Positions 17,096-26,843 of a stretch of DNA of 64,000 nt are shown one piece after another. The notes beneath the pieces were generated by a model that was not told where the DNA came from, made no database searches, and worked only from the letters and a program-made list of their open reading frames with translations. The DNA comes from Nodosilinea sp. WJT8-NPBG4. GTDB lineage: Bacteria > Cyanobacteriota > Cyanobacteriia > Phormidesmidales > Phormidesmidaceae. Each line of letters begins with the position of its first letter. Positions within the stretch are counted from its first letter, which is position 1. A program made the translations under genes and the position numbers. The DNA lies in the NCBI GenBank assembly GCA_019359285.1, contig JAHHHQ010000064.1, positions 1 through 64,000 on the forward strand, in the 5' to 3' direction.

Positions 17096-17668
17096 ATGAC
17101 CGTTAGCAAAAGCCACGCCTACTTTACTGCTGAAGAATACCTTCAGCTTGAGCACATCAGCCCTATCAAGCACGAGTACCTTCAGGGTCAGATGGTGGCG
17201 ATGGCTGGCGCTAGCAAAGCGCACGTCATCATTACGGGCAATCTCTCGGCATTGCTGGTCAATCACCTGCGCGGCACCGCTTGCATTGCCTATGCCACAG
17301 ATATGAAGGTGAGGCTGCCCGCTTTAAAGGTGTTCTACTATCCTGACCTAGCAGTTACCTGCGATGATCGCGACCTCCGCTCTGATGAAGACTTCATCGT
17401 GCATCCCAAGCTCATTATCGAAGTTTTGTCAGATTCAACGGAGGCTTTTGACCGGGGAGATAAGTTTGCTGACTACAAATCGAACCCCGCCTTTGAAGAG
17501 TACGTTCTCATTCACCAAAAGCAGGTGTTAGTTGAGCGATTTCAGCGTAAGTCAGACAACCTATGGATTCCCTACAATTATCAAATAGGAAGCATTGTTG
17601 AATTTTCTAGTATTGGGTTTACCTGTGAGATCGCAACCCTCTACGAAAATCTCAGCCAGCTCCTGTAG
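17096..17668 (+). CDS. Uma2 family protein (PD-(D/E)XK nuclease-like, DUF820)
   Basis: 190 aa. The core contains HEYLQGQMVAMAGAS, YYPDLAVTCDD and KLIIEVLSDSTEAFDRGDKFADY, the usual Uma2 motifs including the putative active-site D (PDLAV) and E-x-L of the restriction-endonuclease-like fold. Cyanobacteria carry many copies and their role is not settled. The gene is AT-richer than the flanking pirin gene. Confidence 0.92.
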   Translation: MTVSKSHAYFTAEEYLQLEHISPIKHEYLQGQMVAMAGASKAHVIITGNLSALLVNHLRGTACIAYATDMKVRLPALKVFYYPDLAVTCDDRDLRSDEDFIVHPKLIIEVLSDSTEAFDRGDKFADYKSNPAFEEYVLIHQKQVLVERFQRKSDNLWIPYNYQIGSIVEFSSIGFTCEIATLYENLSQLL

Positions 17669-17700
17669 TTTTTTTAAATCCAACCAGCTAGACCGCCACT

Positions 17701-18597
17701 ATGCCGACCCTCAACCAACCCAGCACTGCCAAGACCCTGCACAGCATTCAGCGCACCCAAGGTCGCCACTGGGTAGGCGATGGCTTTCCGGTGCGCACGC
17801 TGATGGCCTACAACGGTCTGGGCCAAACCATTAGCCCCTTTTTGCTGCTCGACTATGCGGGGCCAGCCAATTTTGCGCCGACCACTGCCCGGCGCGGTGT
17901 GGGCGAACATCCCCATCGAGGCTTTGAGACCGTCACCATTGTCTATGACGGCGAAGTCGAGCACCGCGACTCTGCTGGCGGCGGCGGCATCATTGGCCCT
18001 GGGGATGTGCAGTGGATGACGGCAGCGGCGGGTCTGGTTCACGAAGAATTCCACGGGTCAAACTTTGCCCATCATGGCGGCCCCTTTGAGATGGTGCAGC
18101 TGTGGGTAAATCTGCCTGCCAAAGACAAAATGTCTGCGCCCCGCTACCAAGGCATTACCGCCGATCGCATTCCCACCGTAGAGCTGCCCGATGGCCAGGG
18201 CAGCCTACGTGTGATCGCCGGAGAGTTTCAGGGAGCTAAAGGGCCAGCGCAAACCTTCACCCCCATCCACCTCTGGGATCTGCGGCTGGCCGGGGGCAAG
18301 CAGGTAAGTCTGGACTTGCCTGAGGGCTACACCACGATTCTGGTTGTGCTGAAAGGAGCCGTAAGCATCGGTGGGTCAGAGCCGATCGCAGAAGCAGAAA
18401 TTGGCATTTGCGATCGCGCTGGCACCACCCTCACCCTCGACTGCCAGCAAGACACCACCGCCCTGCTGCTTTGCGGCCAGCCCATCGACGAGCCCATCGT
18501 TGGCCACGGCCCTTTTGTGATGAACACCTCTGCGGAAATCTACCAAGCCGTAACCGACTACCAAAGCGGCAAAATGGGAGCCCTGACGCCCCAGTGA
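17701..18597 (+). CDS. pirin family protein
   Basis: 298 aa bicupin. The metal-binding motif HPHRGFETVTI (about 63-73) and the later H of VHEEFH are present. The second cupin covers about 170-285. Bacterial pirins include quercetinase-like dioxygenases and redox regulators, so the reaction here is not fixed. It lies 32 nt after the Uma2 gene, probably by chance. Confidence 0.92.
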   Translation: MPTLNQPSTAKTLHSIQRTQGRHWVGDGFPVRTLMAYNGLGQTISPFLLLDYAGPANFAPTTARRGVGEHPHRGFETVTIVYDGEVEHRDSAGGGGIIGPGDVQWMTAAAGLVHEEFHGSNFAHHGGPFEMVQLWVNLPAKDKMSAPRYQGITADRIPTVELPDGQGSLRVIAGEFQGAKGPAQTFTPIHLWDLRLAGGKQVSLDLPEGYTTILVVLKGAVSIGGSEPIAEAEIGICDRAGTTLTLDCQQDTTALLLCGQPIDEPIVGHGPFVMNTSAEIYQAVTDYQSGKMGALTPQ

Positions 18598-18669
18598 CCC
18601 GGCAGGAAAGGTTTAAGTTTTGTAAGATCCCCAAAGCACCCTTCGCGCAGCGGGAGATTTTGCACCGGC

Positions 18670-20433
18670 ATGGAACGATTTAACCTGAAAGGGTTCAGAC
18701 GGTTTTGGGCGATCGCCAAGTCCTACTGGTTTGGCGACGAAAAGTGGAAAGCCGGGGGCCTGCTGCTGCTGATTGCGGTGTTTCTGCTGGGCTACACCGG
18801 CCTCAGCGTGGTGCTCAACAACAAGCGTGGCGTGCTGATCTCAGCCCTCTCGGCCAAAGACGAAGCCCGCTTCTGGGAGACGGTGCTGGTGTTTGTCGGC
18901 GTGCTGGTCGCCTACGCACCGCTGATGGCCGGTTACGACTATCTGCAAAAGCGCCTGGGGTTAGAGTGGCGGCGCTGGCTGACCGGGCGGTTTGTGGCTG
19001 ACTACTTTGGCGATCGCGCCTTCTACGACATTCAGCAGTTTCACCCCGACATCGACAACCCCGACCAGCGCATTGCCGAAGATGTAAGGAATTTCACCCA
19101 GCAGTCCCTGGCGCTGTTGTTAGTCGTCGTTAGCTCTGTCTTGCAGGTAATCGCCTTTAGCGGCGTGCTGTGGGGCATCTCCAAAAACCTGGTGGGGTTT
19201 CTGGTGCTCTATGCCCTGCTGGGCACCCTGGTGACGGTGGTGATCTTTGGTCAGCCCCTGGTGCGGCTTAACTTTGAGCAGCTAAAACGCGAGGCCAACT
19301 TTCGTTTTAGCCTGGTGCGGATTCGCGAAAACGCCGAGGCGATTGCCTTTTACCGAGGCGAAGCCCAAGAGGCCAGCCAGGTGAATAACCGCTTCATGGC
19401 CGCCTTCGACAACTTCAAAAAGCTGATCGTCTGGGAACTCAACCTCAACGCTCTAACCAACGCCTACGAATTTATTCCCTTTGTACTGCCGGCGATCGTG
19501 GTGGCCCCGGCGGTGTTTTCCGGCGATCTCGAAGTGGGCAAGGTCTCCGAGGCTCAGGGAGCCTTCGTGCGAGTGTTCTTTTCCCTCAACGTCGTGGTGG
19601 CCCGATTCTCAGAGCTGACCTCTTTTGGGGCCGGTATCGACCGTCTCTACAGCTTTGCCGAAGCCCTCAACCATCTAGAGCCCGAAGCTGAAACAGCGGA
19701 ACCCTTAGCATCCCTAGACCATTCCACGGCGGAAGACTCTACAGAATCCCTTGACCATCCAACGATCGCCATCGAAACCGCCGCATCTCTAGCGCTGAAA
19801 GAGTTCACCCTGCAAACCCCCAACTACCAGCGCACCCTAGTCGAAAATCTCTCTATAGATATCCCTGACCAAACCGGGCTGCTGATTGTGGGGCCGAGCG
19901 GCTGCGGCAAGAGTTCGCTGTTGCGGGCGATCGCAGGCCTGTGGCATTCCGGCAGCGGCACCATTTACCGCCCCGAGCTAGACAACATTCTCTTTTTGCC
20001 CCAGAAGCCCTACATGATTCTCGGCACGCTGCGAGAGCAGCTGCTCTACCCCAACACCAGTCAAGTTGTAGACGATGCTGGTCTTCAGGTCGCCCTCGAG
20101 AAAGTCAATCTGGCGAACTTAGTCGAGCGTTTCGGTGGCTTTGATGCTGTAGAAGAATGGGGCGACGTGCTCTCCTTAGGCGAGCAGCAACGGCTCACCT
20201 TCGCCCGCATTTTGGTTAGCCGGCCTGACTTTGCCATTCTCGATGAGGCTACCAGCGCCCTCGATCTGGCCAACGAGGCTAAGCTTTACGACTACCTGCA
20301 CCATAGCGGCACTACATTTATCAGTGTCGGCCACCGCGAATCGCTGGTTGGCTATCACCAAACCACCCTAAAGCTGGCAGAAGACCACACCTGGGCCATC
20401 AAACCCTCAAGCTTGGCCACGGCAGATTTATAA
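18670..20433 (+). CDS. SbmA/BacA- or ABCD-type ABC transporter (fused membrane and ATPase)
   Basis: 587 aa. The membrane domain (about 1-345) has about six segments and the family motif EAIAFYRGE. A variable acidic linker (about 337-375) precedes the ATPase. Walker A is GPSGCGKSS, the signature LSLGEQQRL, Walker B FAILDEATSALD, and the switch His lies in VGHRES. Relatives move peptides, vitamin B12 or acyl-CoA-like compounds. The substrate here is unknown. It follows pirin by 72 nt. Confidence 0.93.
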   Translation: MERFNLKGFRRFWAIAKSYWFGDEKWKAGGLLLLIAVFLLGYTGLSVVLNNKRGVLISALSAKDEARFWETVLVFVGVLVAYAPLMAGYDYLQKRLGLEWRRWLTGRFVADYFGDRAFYDIQQFHPDIDNPDQRIAEDVRNFTQQSLALLLVVVSSVLQVIAFSGVLWGISKNLVGFLVLYALLGTLVTVVIFGQPLVRLNFEQLKREANFRFSLVRIRENAEAIAFYRGEAQEASQVNNRFMAAFDNFKKLIVWELNLNALTNAYEFIPFVLPAIVVAPAVFSGDLEVGKVSEAQGAFVRVFFSLNVVVARFSELTSFGAGIDRLYSFAEALNHLEPEAETAEPLASLDHSTAEDSTESLDHPTIAIETAASLALKEFTLQTPNYQRTLVENLSIDIPDQTGLLIVGPSGCGKSSLLRAIAGLWHSGSGTIYRPELDNILFLPQKPYMILGTLREQLLYPNTSQVVDDAGLQVALEKVNLANLVERFGGFDAVEEWGDVLSLGEQQRLTFARILVSRPDFAILDEATSALDLANEAKLYDYLHHSGTTFISVGHRESLVGYHQTTLKLAEDHTWAIKPSSLATADL

Positions 20434-20730
20434 GGTTGCATGACATTGTCGCCAGAAATCGCCATTTAGTTGTGATAGCTACCGTAGGGGCTCAATTTAC
20501 TGTCTACCCTATGCAAAGTGCATTTTCAGACCACCGCTACGGCCCGCCTTCACGTTAGAGCGCACAAGTTCTCAAGTTTTCACAATCTACAAAATGCCTT
20601 CGCAGCTTATGTCTGCGGAGGTATGACAATCAGTGAGAAATAGATTTAGCGTCGAAGAGGGCAAATCTGCGTCAGGGTAGCTAAGATGGATGGATTGCTT
20701 AACCAGAAGGTGAGCAACATATTTAGTATC
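20434..20730. other. intergenic region before DUF1815 gene, no gene seen
   Basis: No supported coding frame on either strand. A short dyad near 20593-20622 (CTTCGCAG...CTGCGGAG) is visible but weak. The far right end carries the promoter listed separately. Confidence 0.4.
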
Positions 20731-20760
20731 TTAAGAATTAATTAATTTTTGGGCTACAAT
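20731..20760 (+). promoter_or_regulatory. sigma-70-type promoter for the DUF1815 gene
   Basis: TTAAGA (20731-20736) and TACAAT (20755-20760) are separated by 18 nt in an AT-rich stretch. The GAGGAG ribosome binding site and ATG (20787) follow within 30 nt. Confidence 0.55.
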
Positions 20761-20786
20761 TTTTATGGGTAACGAGGAGTGTCGTT

Positions 20787-21131
20787 ATGTTTGTCAGACT
20801 AGCCGAGCAGCACCGTCAATTTGTTAGAGACCTGGTTATGAACCTGCAAGCACTGGCCACCGTGCTTGAGGAAATGGGCTATCTAGCCTCCTGCTACACT
20901 TGTGGCGGCCAAATGAACAGCGCCTCCTTTATGGTGAGCCTGGGCGATGACCACCTGATTCGCTTTTTGGTGTCCGACTACGGCATCACCTGGACCGAAA
21001 TGCGCGATGACCGCGAGCTGATGAAGCTAGAAGGGGCTGAAGCCATTCACCAACTGCAAGAGTTGGCCAACCTGGTCAAGTTCCGCGTTCAGCCTGTCGG
21101 TGCTAAGAAAGTGGTTCCTAGCAAGGTTTAG
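20787..21131 (+). CDS. DUF1815 family protein
   Basis: 114 aa, a small conserved cyanobacterial family. It is soluble, with a CYTCGGQ pair of cysteines at about 38-41 that could bind metal or form a disulphide. The family has no known function. A good promoter and a GAGGAG site precede it, and a T-rich hairpin ends it, so it is a stand-alone transcript. Confidence 0.88.
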   Translation: MFVRLAEQHRQFVRDLVMNLQALATVLEEMGYLASCYTCGGQMNSASFMVSLGDDHLIRFLVSDYGITWTEMRDDRELMKLEGAEAIHQLQELANLVKFRVQPVGAKKVVPSKV

Positions 21132-21191
21132 CACCCCTCGGTCGTGCAAAGCCTTTTGTGAAAGCTATACTTTTGCCCCCCTTAGGGGACT

Positions 21192-21219
21192 AGCACCGCT
21201 GTAAGCATCGGTGTTTTTT
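21192..21219 (+). terminator. rho-independent terminator of the DUF1815 gene
   Basis: AGCACCG (21192-21198) pairs with CGGTGTT (21209-21215) with one G-U, followed by further T residues. It lies 60 nt after the stop. The rest of the gap to 21449 holds no gene I can support. Confidence 0.65.
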
Positions 21220-21449
21220 GGTTTTTAAGCCAAACTGTGGCCAAAACAACCCCCGAGGGGCGCTGCTAGATTTGTCGTGGGTTCCCCAGGAGCGAAGGCC
21301 TTCCTTTGGGAAGCGCTGTCTGCAAAGCCCTGCGTGACAAACGCATCAACCAAGCCTGCTCCTAGAGAAACTACCTACTCAGCCACTGCCATCTGTAACC
21401 TCAGGGGTGCTGCCAAAAGGCCTGGACGCCTGGGATCAGGTCAACATTC

Positions 21450-23258
21450 TCAGGCGGGTACCACCGTGCGCTCTAGCCCCGCTAGGCCAAAGGCGTTGTG
21501 CACAGCTCGCAGAGCCGTAACGCCCTCATCTTCGGCCACGACGCAGCTAATTTTGATCTCTGAGGTAGCAATCATTTGCAGGTTAATGCCCTGCTCTGAG
21601 AGCGCTTTGAACATGCGCGCGGCTACGCCAGGAGCATAGATCATGCCGGTGCCAACGACGCTGACCTTGGCGATCGCCTCATCCACCGCCACATCTCCCA
21701 GGCCCAGCTCAGCGGCGGCCGACTCCACCACAATTTTCGCGGTCTGAGCGTCACCCTGGGCCACAGTAAAGGCAATATCGCGGGAGGCATGACCCTGCAC
21801 CAGACGGCAGCGCTGCGACTGAATAATCATGTCTACACTGACCCCGTGGGTGGCCAGCAGCTGAAAGATGTAGGCCGCCATCCCAGGGCGGTCGGGCACG
21901 TGGCGAATGGCAACCCGAGCCTGCTTGGTGTCTAGAGCCGCGCCGCGCACCACTGGGGCCTCGACGGCCGTGGGCGATGCGCCCTGGGGCATGGGAGACG
22001 AGATAACCTCAAAGGCCTCGCAGAGGATCGCAATGGCGCGATCGCAGTCTGCCACATCGATCGTGCAGCTGACCTTTACCTCTGACGTTGAAATCAGCTG
22101 AATGTTGATCCCCGCCGCGGCTAGGGAGGAGAACATCTTGGCGGCCACCCCGGGGCGACCAATCATGCCCGCCCCGGCAATGCTAATTTTGGCCATGCGC
22201 TGGTCAATCATCACCTCCGCCTGGGTGGTGTCGGTGGGGTTGCTGCGCAGCGCTGGGGCAATGGCCTCGGCCACCGCTTCAGCCCGATTGAGGTTTGCCC
22301 TGACCATGGTGAAAGCAATGTCGTTGGTATTGCCCTCGTGGATAGACTGAATGATCAAGTCCACATTCAGCGCCTGGGTAGCCAGTTCGCCAAACAAGCG
22401 GGCGGCAATGCCGGGGCGATCGGGAATCCGCAGCAGCGCCACCTTGGCCTGGTCGGTGTCAAACTCCACAGCATCCACCGGCTGGGCTAGCTCTAGCCCC
22501 TCTAGGGGTCGAGGCTGGGGTCGCGGAGAAATTACGCGGGTGCCTGGCTCATCGGTCCAGCTCGATCGCACCACCAGGGTGACGCCGTAGTTGCGAGCGA
22601 TCTCTACCGCGCGGGGGTGCAGCACCTTGGCCCCTAAGCTAGCCAGCTCCAGCATTTCGTCGCTGGTAATCTCATCCATCAGCTGGGCCTCGGGCACCAG
22701 GCGCGGGTCGGTGGTGAGAATGCCCGGCACATCGGTATAGATTTCGCACTTTTCGGCCCCTAGGGCCGCCGCCAGGGCCACCGCCGAGGTGTCAGATCCG
22801 CCCCGCCCCAGGGTGGTGATCTCTAGATCCGAGGTTTGGCTAATGCCCTGGAACCCAGCCACCACAATTACCTTGCCTTCGTCAATGTGGCGCTTGAGGC
22901 GATCGGTTTTGATTTTTAGAATGCGGGCGCGGGTGTGCTCAGCCTCAGTGACAATGCCCACCTGGGCCCCCGTAAGGGAAATGGCGTCTTGCCCCAGGGC
23001 GTGCAGGGCCATGGTCAACAAAGCAATAGTCACCTGCTCGCCAGTGGAGAGCAGCATGTCCATTTCGCGGCGGCTGGGCTGATCGGTAATATCGTTGGCG
23101 AGCTTCACCAGGCCGTCAGTGGTTTTGCCCATGGCCGACACCACCACCACCACCGAGTGCCCAGCCTCTACCGTGGCTTTGATCCGTTGGGCCACCGCCT
23201 GAATGCGCTCCACGGTGCCCACAGAGGTGCCGCCATATTTCTGTACGATCAGCGTCAT
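21450..23258 (-). CDS. lysC: aspartate kinase with four ACT domains
   Basis: 602 aa, the cyanobacterial length. The kinase domain starts KYGGTSVG and contains GRGGSDTSAVALAAAL and the substrate region around FQGISQ. From about residue 265 there are two tandem pairs of ACT domains (IPDRPGIAARLF, then VPDRPGMAAYIF), a duplication typical of cyanobacteria. The enzyme makes aspartyl phosphate for Lys, Thr and Met; the ACT pairs bind lysine and threonine for feedback. Single gene. Confidence 0.97.
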   Translation of the reverse strand: MTLIVQKYGGTSVGTVERIQAVAQRIKATVEAGHSVVVVVSAMGKTTDGLVKLANDITDQPSRREMDMLLSTGEQVTIALLTMALHALGQDAISLTGAQVGIVTEAEHTRARILKIKTDRLKRHIDEGKVIVVAGFQGISQTSDLEITTLGRGGSDTSAVALAAALGAEKCEIYTDVPGILTTDPRLVPEAQLMDEITSDEMLELASLGAKVLHPRAVEIARNYGVTLVVRSSWTDEPGTRVISPRPQPRPLEGLELAQPVDAVEFDTDQAKVALLRIPDRPGIAARLFGELATQALNVDLIIQSIHEGNTNDIAFTMVRANLNRAEAVAEAIAPALRSNPTDTTQAEVMIDQRMAKISIAGAGMIGRPGVAAKMFSSLAAAGINIQLISTSEVKVSCTIDVADCDRAIAILCEAFEVISSPMPQGASPTAVEAPVVRGAALDTKQARVAIRHVPDRPGMAAYIFQLLATHGVSVDMIIQSQRCRLVQGHASRDIAFTVAQGDAQTAKIVVESAAAELGLGDVAVDEAIAKVSVVGTGMIYAPGVAARMFKALSEQGINLQMIATSEIKISCVVAEDEGVTALRAVHNAFGLAGLERTVVPA

Positions 23259-23573
23259 AGCCGTATTTCTTGTCTCCCTGCGATCGCGAGGTCGGCCCTC
23301 CTCACCCCGTCACCGAAGCGCAGGAAAGCTCCCCAAATTTTAGCCCCCTTACCGCAGCCCAAACGCGACATTGTCCAGATTGATCGAGTAGGGCCCACAA
23401 AAATCAGATCTTTTAATCTATCAGCCCGGCCCCTGCGATCGAAACCCCTCAGACTCAACTTGTCATAATCTTGCACAGGCTGCATGGAGCTGCACGGATA
23501 TAGCACAGCGCACAGTATTTAGCGGTATCCTGCTTTATAACGAAAAGTAACAACCTGCTTCCCTGGTATTGCC
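23259..23573. other. divergent intergenic region between lysC and NDH-2
   Basis: 315 bp holding the promoters of both genes. No coding frame, RNA or strong dyad could be supported. An AT-rich stretch at about 23520-23550 is where the NDH-2 promoter would be expected. Confidence 0.4.
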
Positions 23574-24998
23574 ATGCAGACTGTCTCACGCTCCGACCAA
23601 GCCGCTAGGGCCCAAGACACAGCCCGCGAAGACGCTTCCCCCACCGTTGAGGTGCCGCCCGTTACCTCCGGCAAGCATCAGGTGGTGATTATTGGAGGCG
23701 GCTTTGGCGGTCTCTACGCCGCCCAGCAGCTCGGTCGTGCCGACGTGGAAGTCACCCTAATCGACAAGCGTAATTTCCACCTGTTTCAGCCGCTGCTGTA
23801 CCAGGTGGCCACCGGCGGCCTCTCCCCCGGCGACATTGCTTCCCCCCTGCGCAGCATCCTCAGCGCCCAAAAGAATACTCGGGTGCTGATGGGGGAAGTC
23901 ACCAATGTCGACCCTGGCCCGCAGATGGTCAGCCTCGCCGATGGCCGCGTTGTGCCCTACGACAGCCTAATTGTGGCCACGGGTATGAGCCACTTCTACT
24001 TTGGCCGTGACGACTGGGCTGAGGTAGCCCCTGGTCTCAAAACCGTAGAAGACGCCCTAGAAATGCGGCGACGCATCTTTGCCGCCTTTGAAAAAGCCGA
24101 GAACACCGCTGACCCCGAGCTTAGACAAACTCTGCTCACGTTTGTGATTGTGGGCGGCGGCCCCACTGGGGTAGAGCTGGCCGGAGCGCTAGCTGAGCTG
24201 GCTTTCCACACCCTGCCCAATGACTTTCGCCACATTGACACCACCGATAGCCGCATTCTATTGATCGAGGGTATGGATCGGGTGCTGCCGCCCTTCCCGC
24301 CTGAGTTATCAACTCGGGCCAACGCCGACCTAGAGAAAATGGGCGTCGAGGTGCTGACCCAGTCTCTAGTAACGGATATTTCGGGTCACCAGATCACCCT
24401 CAAGCAGGGGGATGAGGTCACGACCTTGCAGGCGGGTACTGTGCTTTGGGCGGCCGGAGTGCGTGACCCTGGCATGGGCGGCATTTTGGCTGAGAGCACT
24501 GGGGCTGAGCGCGATCGCTCAGGCCGAGTCATGGTTGGCAATGACCTCAGCCTACCCACCCATCCAAATATTTTTGTGGTCGGTGACCTGGCCCACTTCG
24601 CCCACCAAGGCGTTGGCGCAGCCTCCCCGGAGGGGAACCGTCCCCTGCCGGGAGTGGCCCCCGTAGCGATGCAGGAAGGCAAATATGTGGCCCGGCTGAT
24701 TCAAAAACAGCTCAAAAACGAAACCCTGCCTCCCTTTGAATACAAAGACACCGGCAGCTTGGCGGTAATTGGTCGTCACGCCGCCGTCGTCAATCTGCCC
24801 TGGGCCAAGCTCACCGGCTTTTTTGCCTGGTTTGTGTGGCTGTTTGTGCACATCTTTTATCTAATTGAGTTTGACAACAAGCTCATGGTGATGACCCAGT
24901 GGGTAGCCAACTACCTCACCCGCAAGCAGGGGTCACGCCTGATTACCGAGAAAGTGTTCGAAAAAGGCGAGGCCCGCGCCCCAGCCACCCCTGGCTAG
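23574..24998 (+). CDS. ndh: type II NADH dehydrogenase (NDH-2)
   Basis: 474 aa. An N-terminal variable stretch of about 36 residues precedes the FAD site VVIIGGGFGGLYAAQQL. The NADH site is FVIVGGGPTGVELAG, and the second FAD motif NIFVVGDLAHF. The quinone-side region VAMQEGKYVARLI is typical. The C-terminus has a hydrophobic helix FFAWFVWLFVHIFYLIEF (about 423-440) for membrane attachment. NDH-2 oxidises NAD(P)H to reduce plastoquinone without proton pumping and may act as a redox sensor. Confidence 0.93.
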   Translation: MQTVSRSDQAARAQDTAREDASPTVEVPPVTSGKHQVVIIGGGFGGLYAAQQLGRADVEVTLIDKRNFHLFQPLLYQVATGGLSPGDIASPLRSILSAQKNTRVLMGEVTNVDPGPQMVSLADGRVVPYDSLIVATGMSHFYFGRDDWAEVAPGLKTVEDALEMRRRIFAAFEKAENTADPELRQTLLTFVIVGGGPTGVELAGALAELAFHTLPNDFRHIDTTDSRILLIEGMDRVLPPFPPELSTRANADLEKMGVEVLTQSLVTDISGHQITLKQGDEVTTLQAGTVLWAAGVRDPGMGGILAESTGAERDRSGRVMVGNDLSLPTHPNIFVVGDLAHFAHQGVGAASPEGNRPLPGVAPVAMQEGKYVARLIQKQLKNETLPPFEYKDTGSLAVIGRHAAVVNLPWAKLTGFFAWFVWLFVHIFYLIEFDNKLMVMTQWVANYLTRKQGSRLITEKVFEKGEARAPATPG

Positions 24999-25032
24999 TG
25001 GTTCTAGCTAGCCAACCCGTCGATTGAGTGAT

Positions 25033-25073
25033 GCGATAAAGGCACCGGGCAGCTTGTCTGGTGCCTTTGTCGC
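25033..25073 (+). terminator. hairpin downstream of NDH-2
   Basis: A 14-bp stem with one mismatch (25033-25046 with 25060-25073) around a 13-nt loop, 34 nt after the stop. The T-tract is poor, so its efficiency as an intrinsic terminator is uncertain. Confidence 0.6.
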
Positions 25074-25197
25074 AACGTCCCGTTTTGAGGAACGAGTTTG
25101 CGGCGAGGCCCGCGCTTAGCTCGCCTCTCGGACGAAAGGGTAGTATCAAAATCAACCCTCAACGGTTCGTGCTTAAACCAATCGTGTTCACCTCACC

Positions 25198-25503
25198 ATG
25201 CCCATCGATCCCCAAACCCTGCCCGACTACGAGCGCGATCTGCTGGCAGCCCTAGCCTACTTTTTGGGGCGCGATTCAGAAGCCCAGGCGCGGGCCTGCC
25301 TGTGCATGTATCTGCGCCAGGCCGAACCGCGCATTATGGCCCAGTTGCGCTATTACGCCCATCGCCTGTCGGCGCAAACCGGCAAGTCGATAGATGCCTA
25401 TGACTTACTCACAATGATTGCCGAGTCACCCGATGATGTCAGCGCTCTGTTGCCTAACCTGGGCCAGGTGCACGACCCCAATCAGCCCGACGTGTTCAGC
25501 TAG
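25198..25503 (+). CDS. small conserved cyanobacterial protein
   Basis: 101 aa, soluble and mostly helical, with two cysteines in RACLCMYLRQAEP. The codon use and third-position GC match neighbouring genes, and the frame is open in only one sensible register. I do not recognise a named family. It precedes the FecR gene by about 80 nt on the same strand. Confidence 0.7.
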   Translation: MPIDPQTLPDYERDLLAALAYFLGRDSEAQARACLCMYLRQAEPRIMAQLRYYAHRLSAQTGKSIDAYDLLTMIAESPDDVSALLPNLGQVHDPNQPDVFS

Positions 25504-25581
25504 CTTTTTAGCAGGTTAAGTTTCGCAATCTATGCTGAATTTCGGATATTGCCTGTGTATAGATCCTATCAAGGCAACTCA

Positions 25582-26730
25582 GTGGAACTTATGATGGCGT
25601 CTTTTTGGTTATCGGGGCTTAGACTACAATCCAGCACGAGCTGGGGACGGTTTGCGCGACTCATGGGGGCAGCGCTGGTGGGCAGTAGCCTGCTAGCCAT
25701 ACCGGGGCAGCGGGCCCAGGGCCAGTCGATCTCTGCCGCTACCGTGACCGAAATTTTAGACAGCAACCAGGTCTACATTCAAAACCGCGCAGCCCAGGTC
25801 AACAGCGTGGTCCAGCAGCGCCAACAAGTCAGAACAAGGGATGCCCGAGCATCGCTGCGGTTCAACAATGGGGCTGTAGCGCGCTTGGCCCACAACTCTA
25901 GTTTAGTGGTGGGGCAATGTGCTCAGCTCACCCGAGGTACGCTGCTGGTCAACGGTAACCTCAACGGCTGCTCGACCTCAGTCGTCGCCGGAGTGCGAGG
26001 CACAATTTATACCATCGAAGTCACTGAAACTGGGGAAACCATTGTTCAGGTGTTCGAGGGGGAAGTCGTCGTGGAGCGCCATGCCAACCCCGAGCCCGTT
26101 GACGCAATGACGGGCGACTTTGACCCGCTTGATCCATCCCTAGACCCGACGGTGCCTAACACCGACCCGGTGGTCCCCTTTATTAACCCTATGCCGTCCT
26201 CCCAGCCGACGGAGCCATCGCCTGTCATCACCCCTGACCCTGTCGTCACCCCTGAACCTGTCGTCCCTGAGCCCGTCATCACTCCTGACCCCGTCATCAC
26301 CCCTGAACCAACTACGCCAACCGGGCCAACAATCCCACCAACCGGGCCGCTCACTGGACCGCTCGGTTTCCTTGCCGCACCAAAGCAAAACAGCTCTTTA
26401 CCCGTTGATGGCGAAGACTCTAAACCAGCACCGGCTGACGCGACCCAGTCAGAAACCATAGACTTTGCGCCAGCGGATTCGATTACCCTGGCGGAGGGAC
26501 AGCAGGTCATCGTGGATGCCGAGGACGACGAGGCGGTGGTTACGCCCCTTAGCCCAGAGGATTTTATTGACCTGCTAGAAGGCCCGCTAATTGACGGTTT
26601 TGCGGTAGAAATACCTGGCATGGCTAACCTGCGCCGCTCCTTCGAGCAGCTGTTTCCAGGGGTGCCGTTGCCCTACTATTGGGTGCCCTCCATTCCCACC
26701 CCGCCAATCCGATTTCCCTTTCCGTTCTAG
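25582..26730 (+). CDS. FecR-domain protein with Pro-rich repeat region, exported
   Basis: 382 aa from GTG 25582, which has AAGG at the right distance; ATG 25591 or 25594 are alternatives. A signal peptide-like stretch (about 25-48) is followed by a FecR domain (about 55-165), with RNRAAQVNS, ASLRFNNGAVARL and VVAGVRGTIYTIEV. Residues about 185-275 are Pro-rich degenerate repeats of PVITPDPVV type, a likely periplasmic spacer. The acidic C-terminal third has no known domain. It stands 113 nt before a CHASE2 adenylate cyclase, a pairing common in cyanobacteria, so the two may form one sensory unit. Confidence 0.88.
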   Translation: MELMMASFWLSGLRLQSSTSWGRFARLMGAALVGSSLLAIPGQRAQGQSISAATVTEILDSNQVYIQNRAAQVNSVVQQRQQVRTRDARASLRFNNGAVARLAHNSSLVVGQCAQLTRGTLLVNGNLNGCSTSVVAGVRGTIYTIEVTETGETIVQVFEGEVVVERHANPEPVDAMTGDFDPLDPSLDPTVPNTDPVVPFINPMPSSQPTEPSPVITPDPVVTPEPVVPEPVITPDPVITPEPTTPTGPTIPPTGPLTGPLGFLAAPKQNSSLPVDGEDSKPAPADATQSETIDFAPADSITLAEGQQVIVDAEDDEAVVTPLSPEDFIDLLEGPLIDGFAVEIPGMANLRRSFEQLFPGVPLPYYWVPSIPTPPIRFPFPF

Positions 26731-26843
26731 AGGTAAGCTTCCAGCATGGGAAGCTTGCAGATGGTGGGGAATAGGGGTGCTGCCAGGCTCTGAGTTGTGC
26801 CAGAGCCACTCGTTCAGCGTTGGCGTCTTAGGGAGCGGTTGCC

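Noticed and set aside
21277..21639. 120-codon plus-strand frame running into lysC antisense
   Set aside because: Most of it is opposite the lysC C-terminus and the remainder has no protein-like pattern.
26046..26621. 191-codon minus-strand Gly/Ser-rich frame opposite the FecR gene
   Set aside because: It mirrors the Pro-rich repeats of the FecR protein and has no start signal or family.
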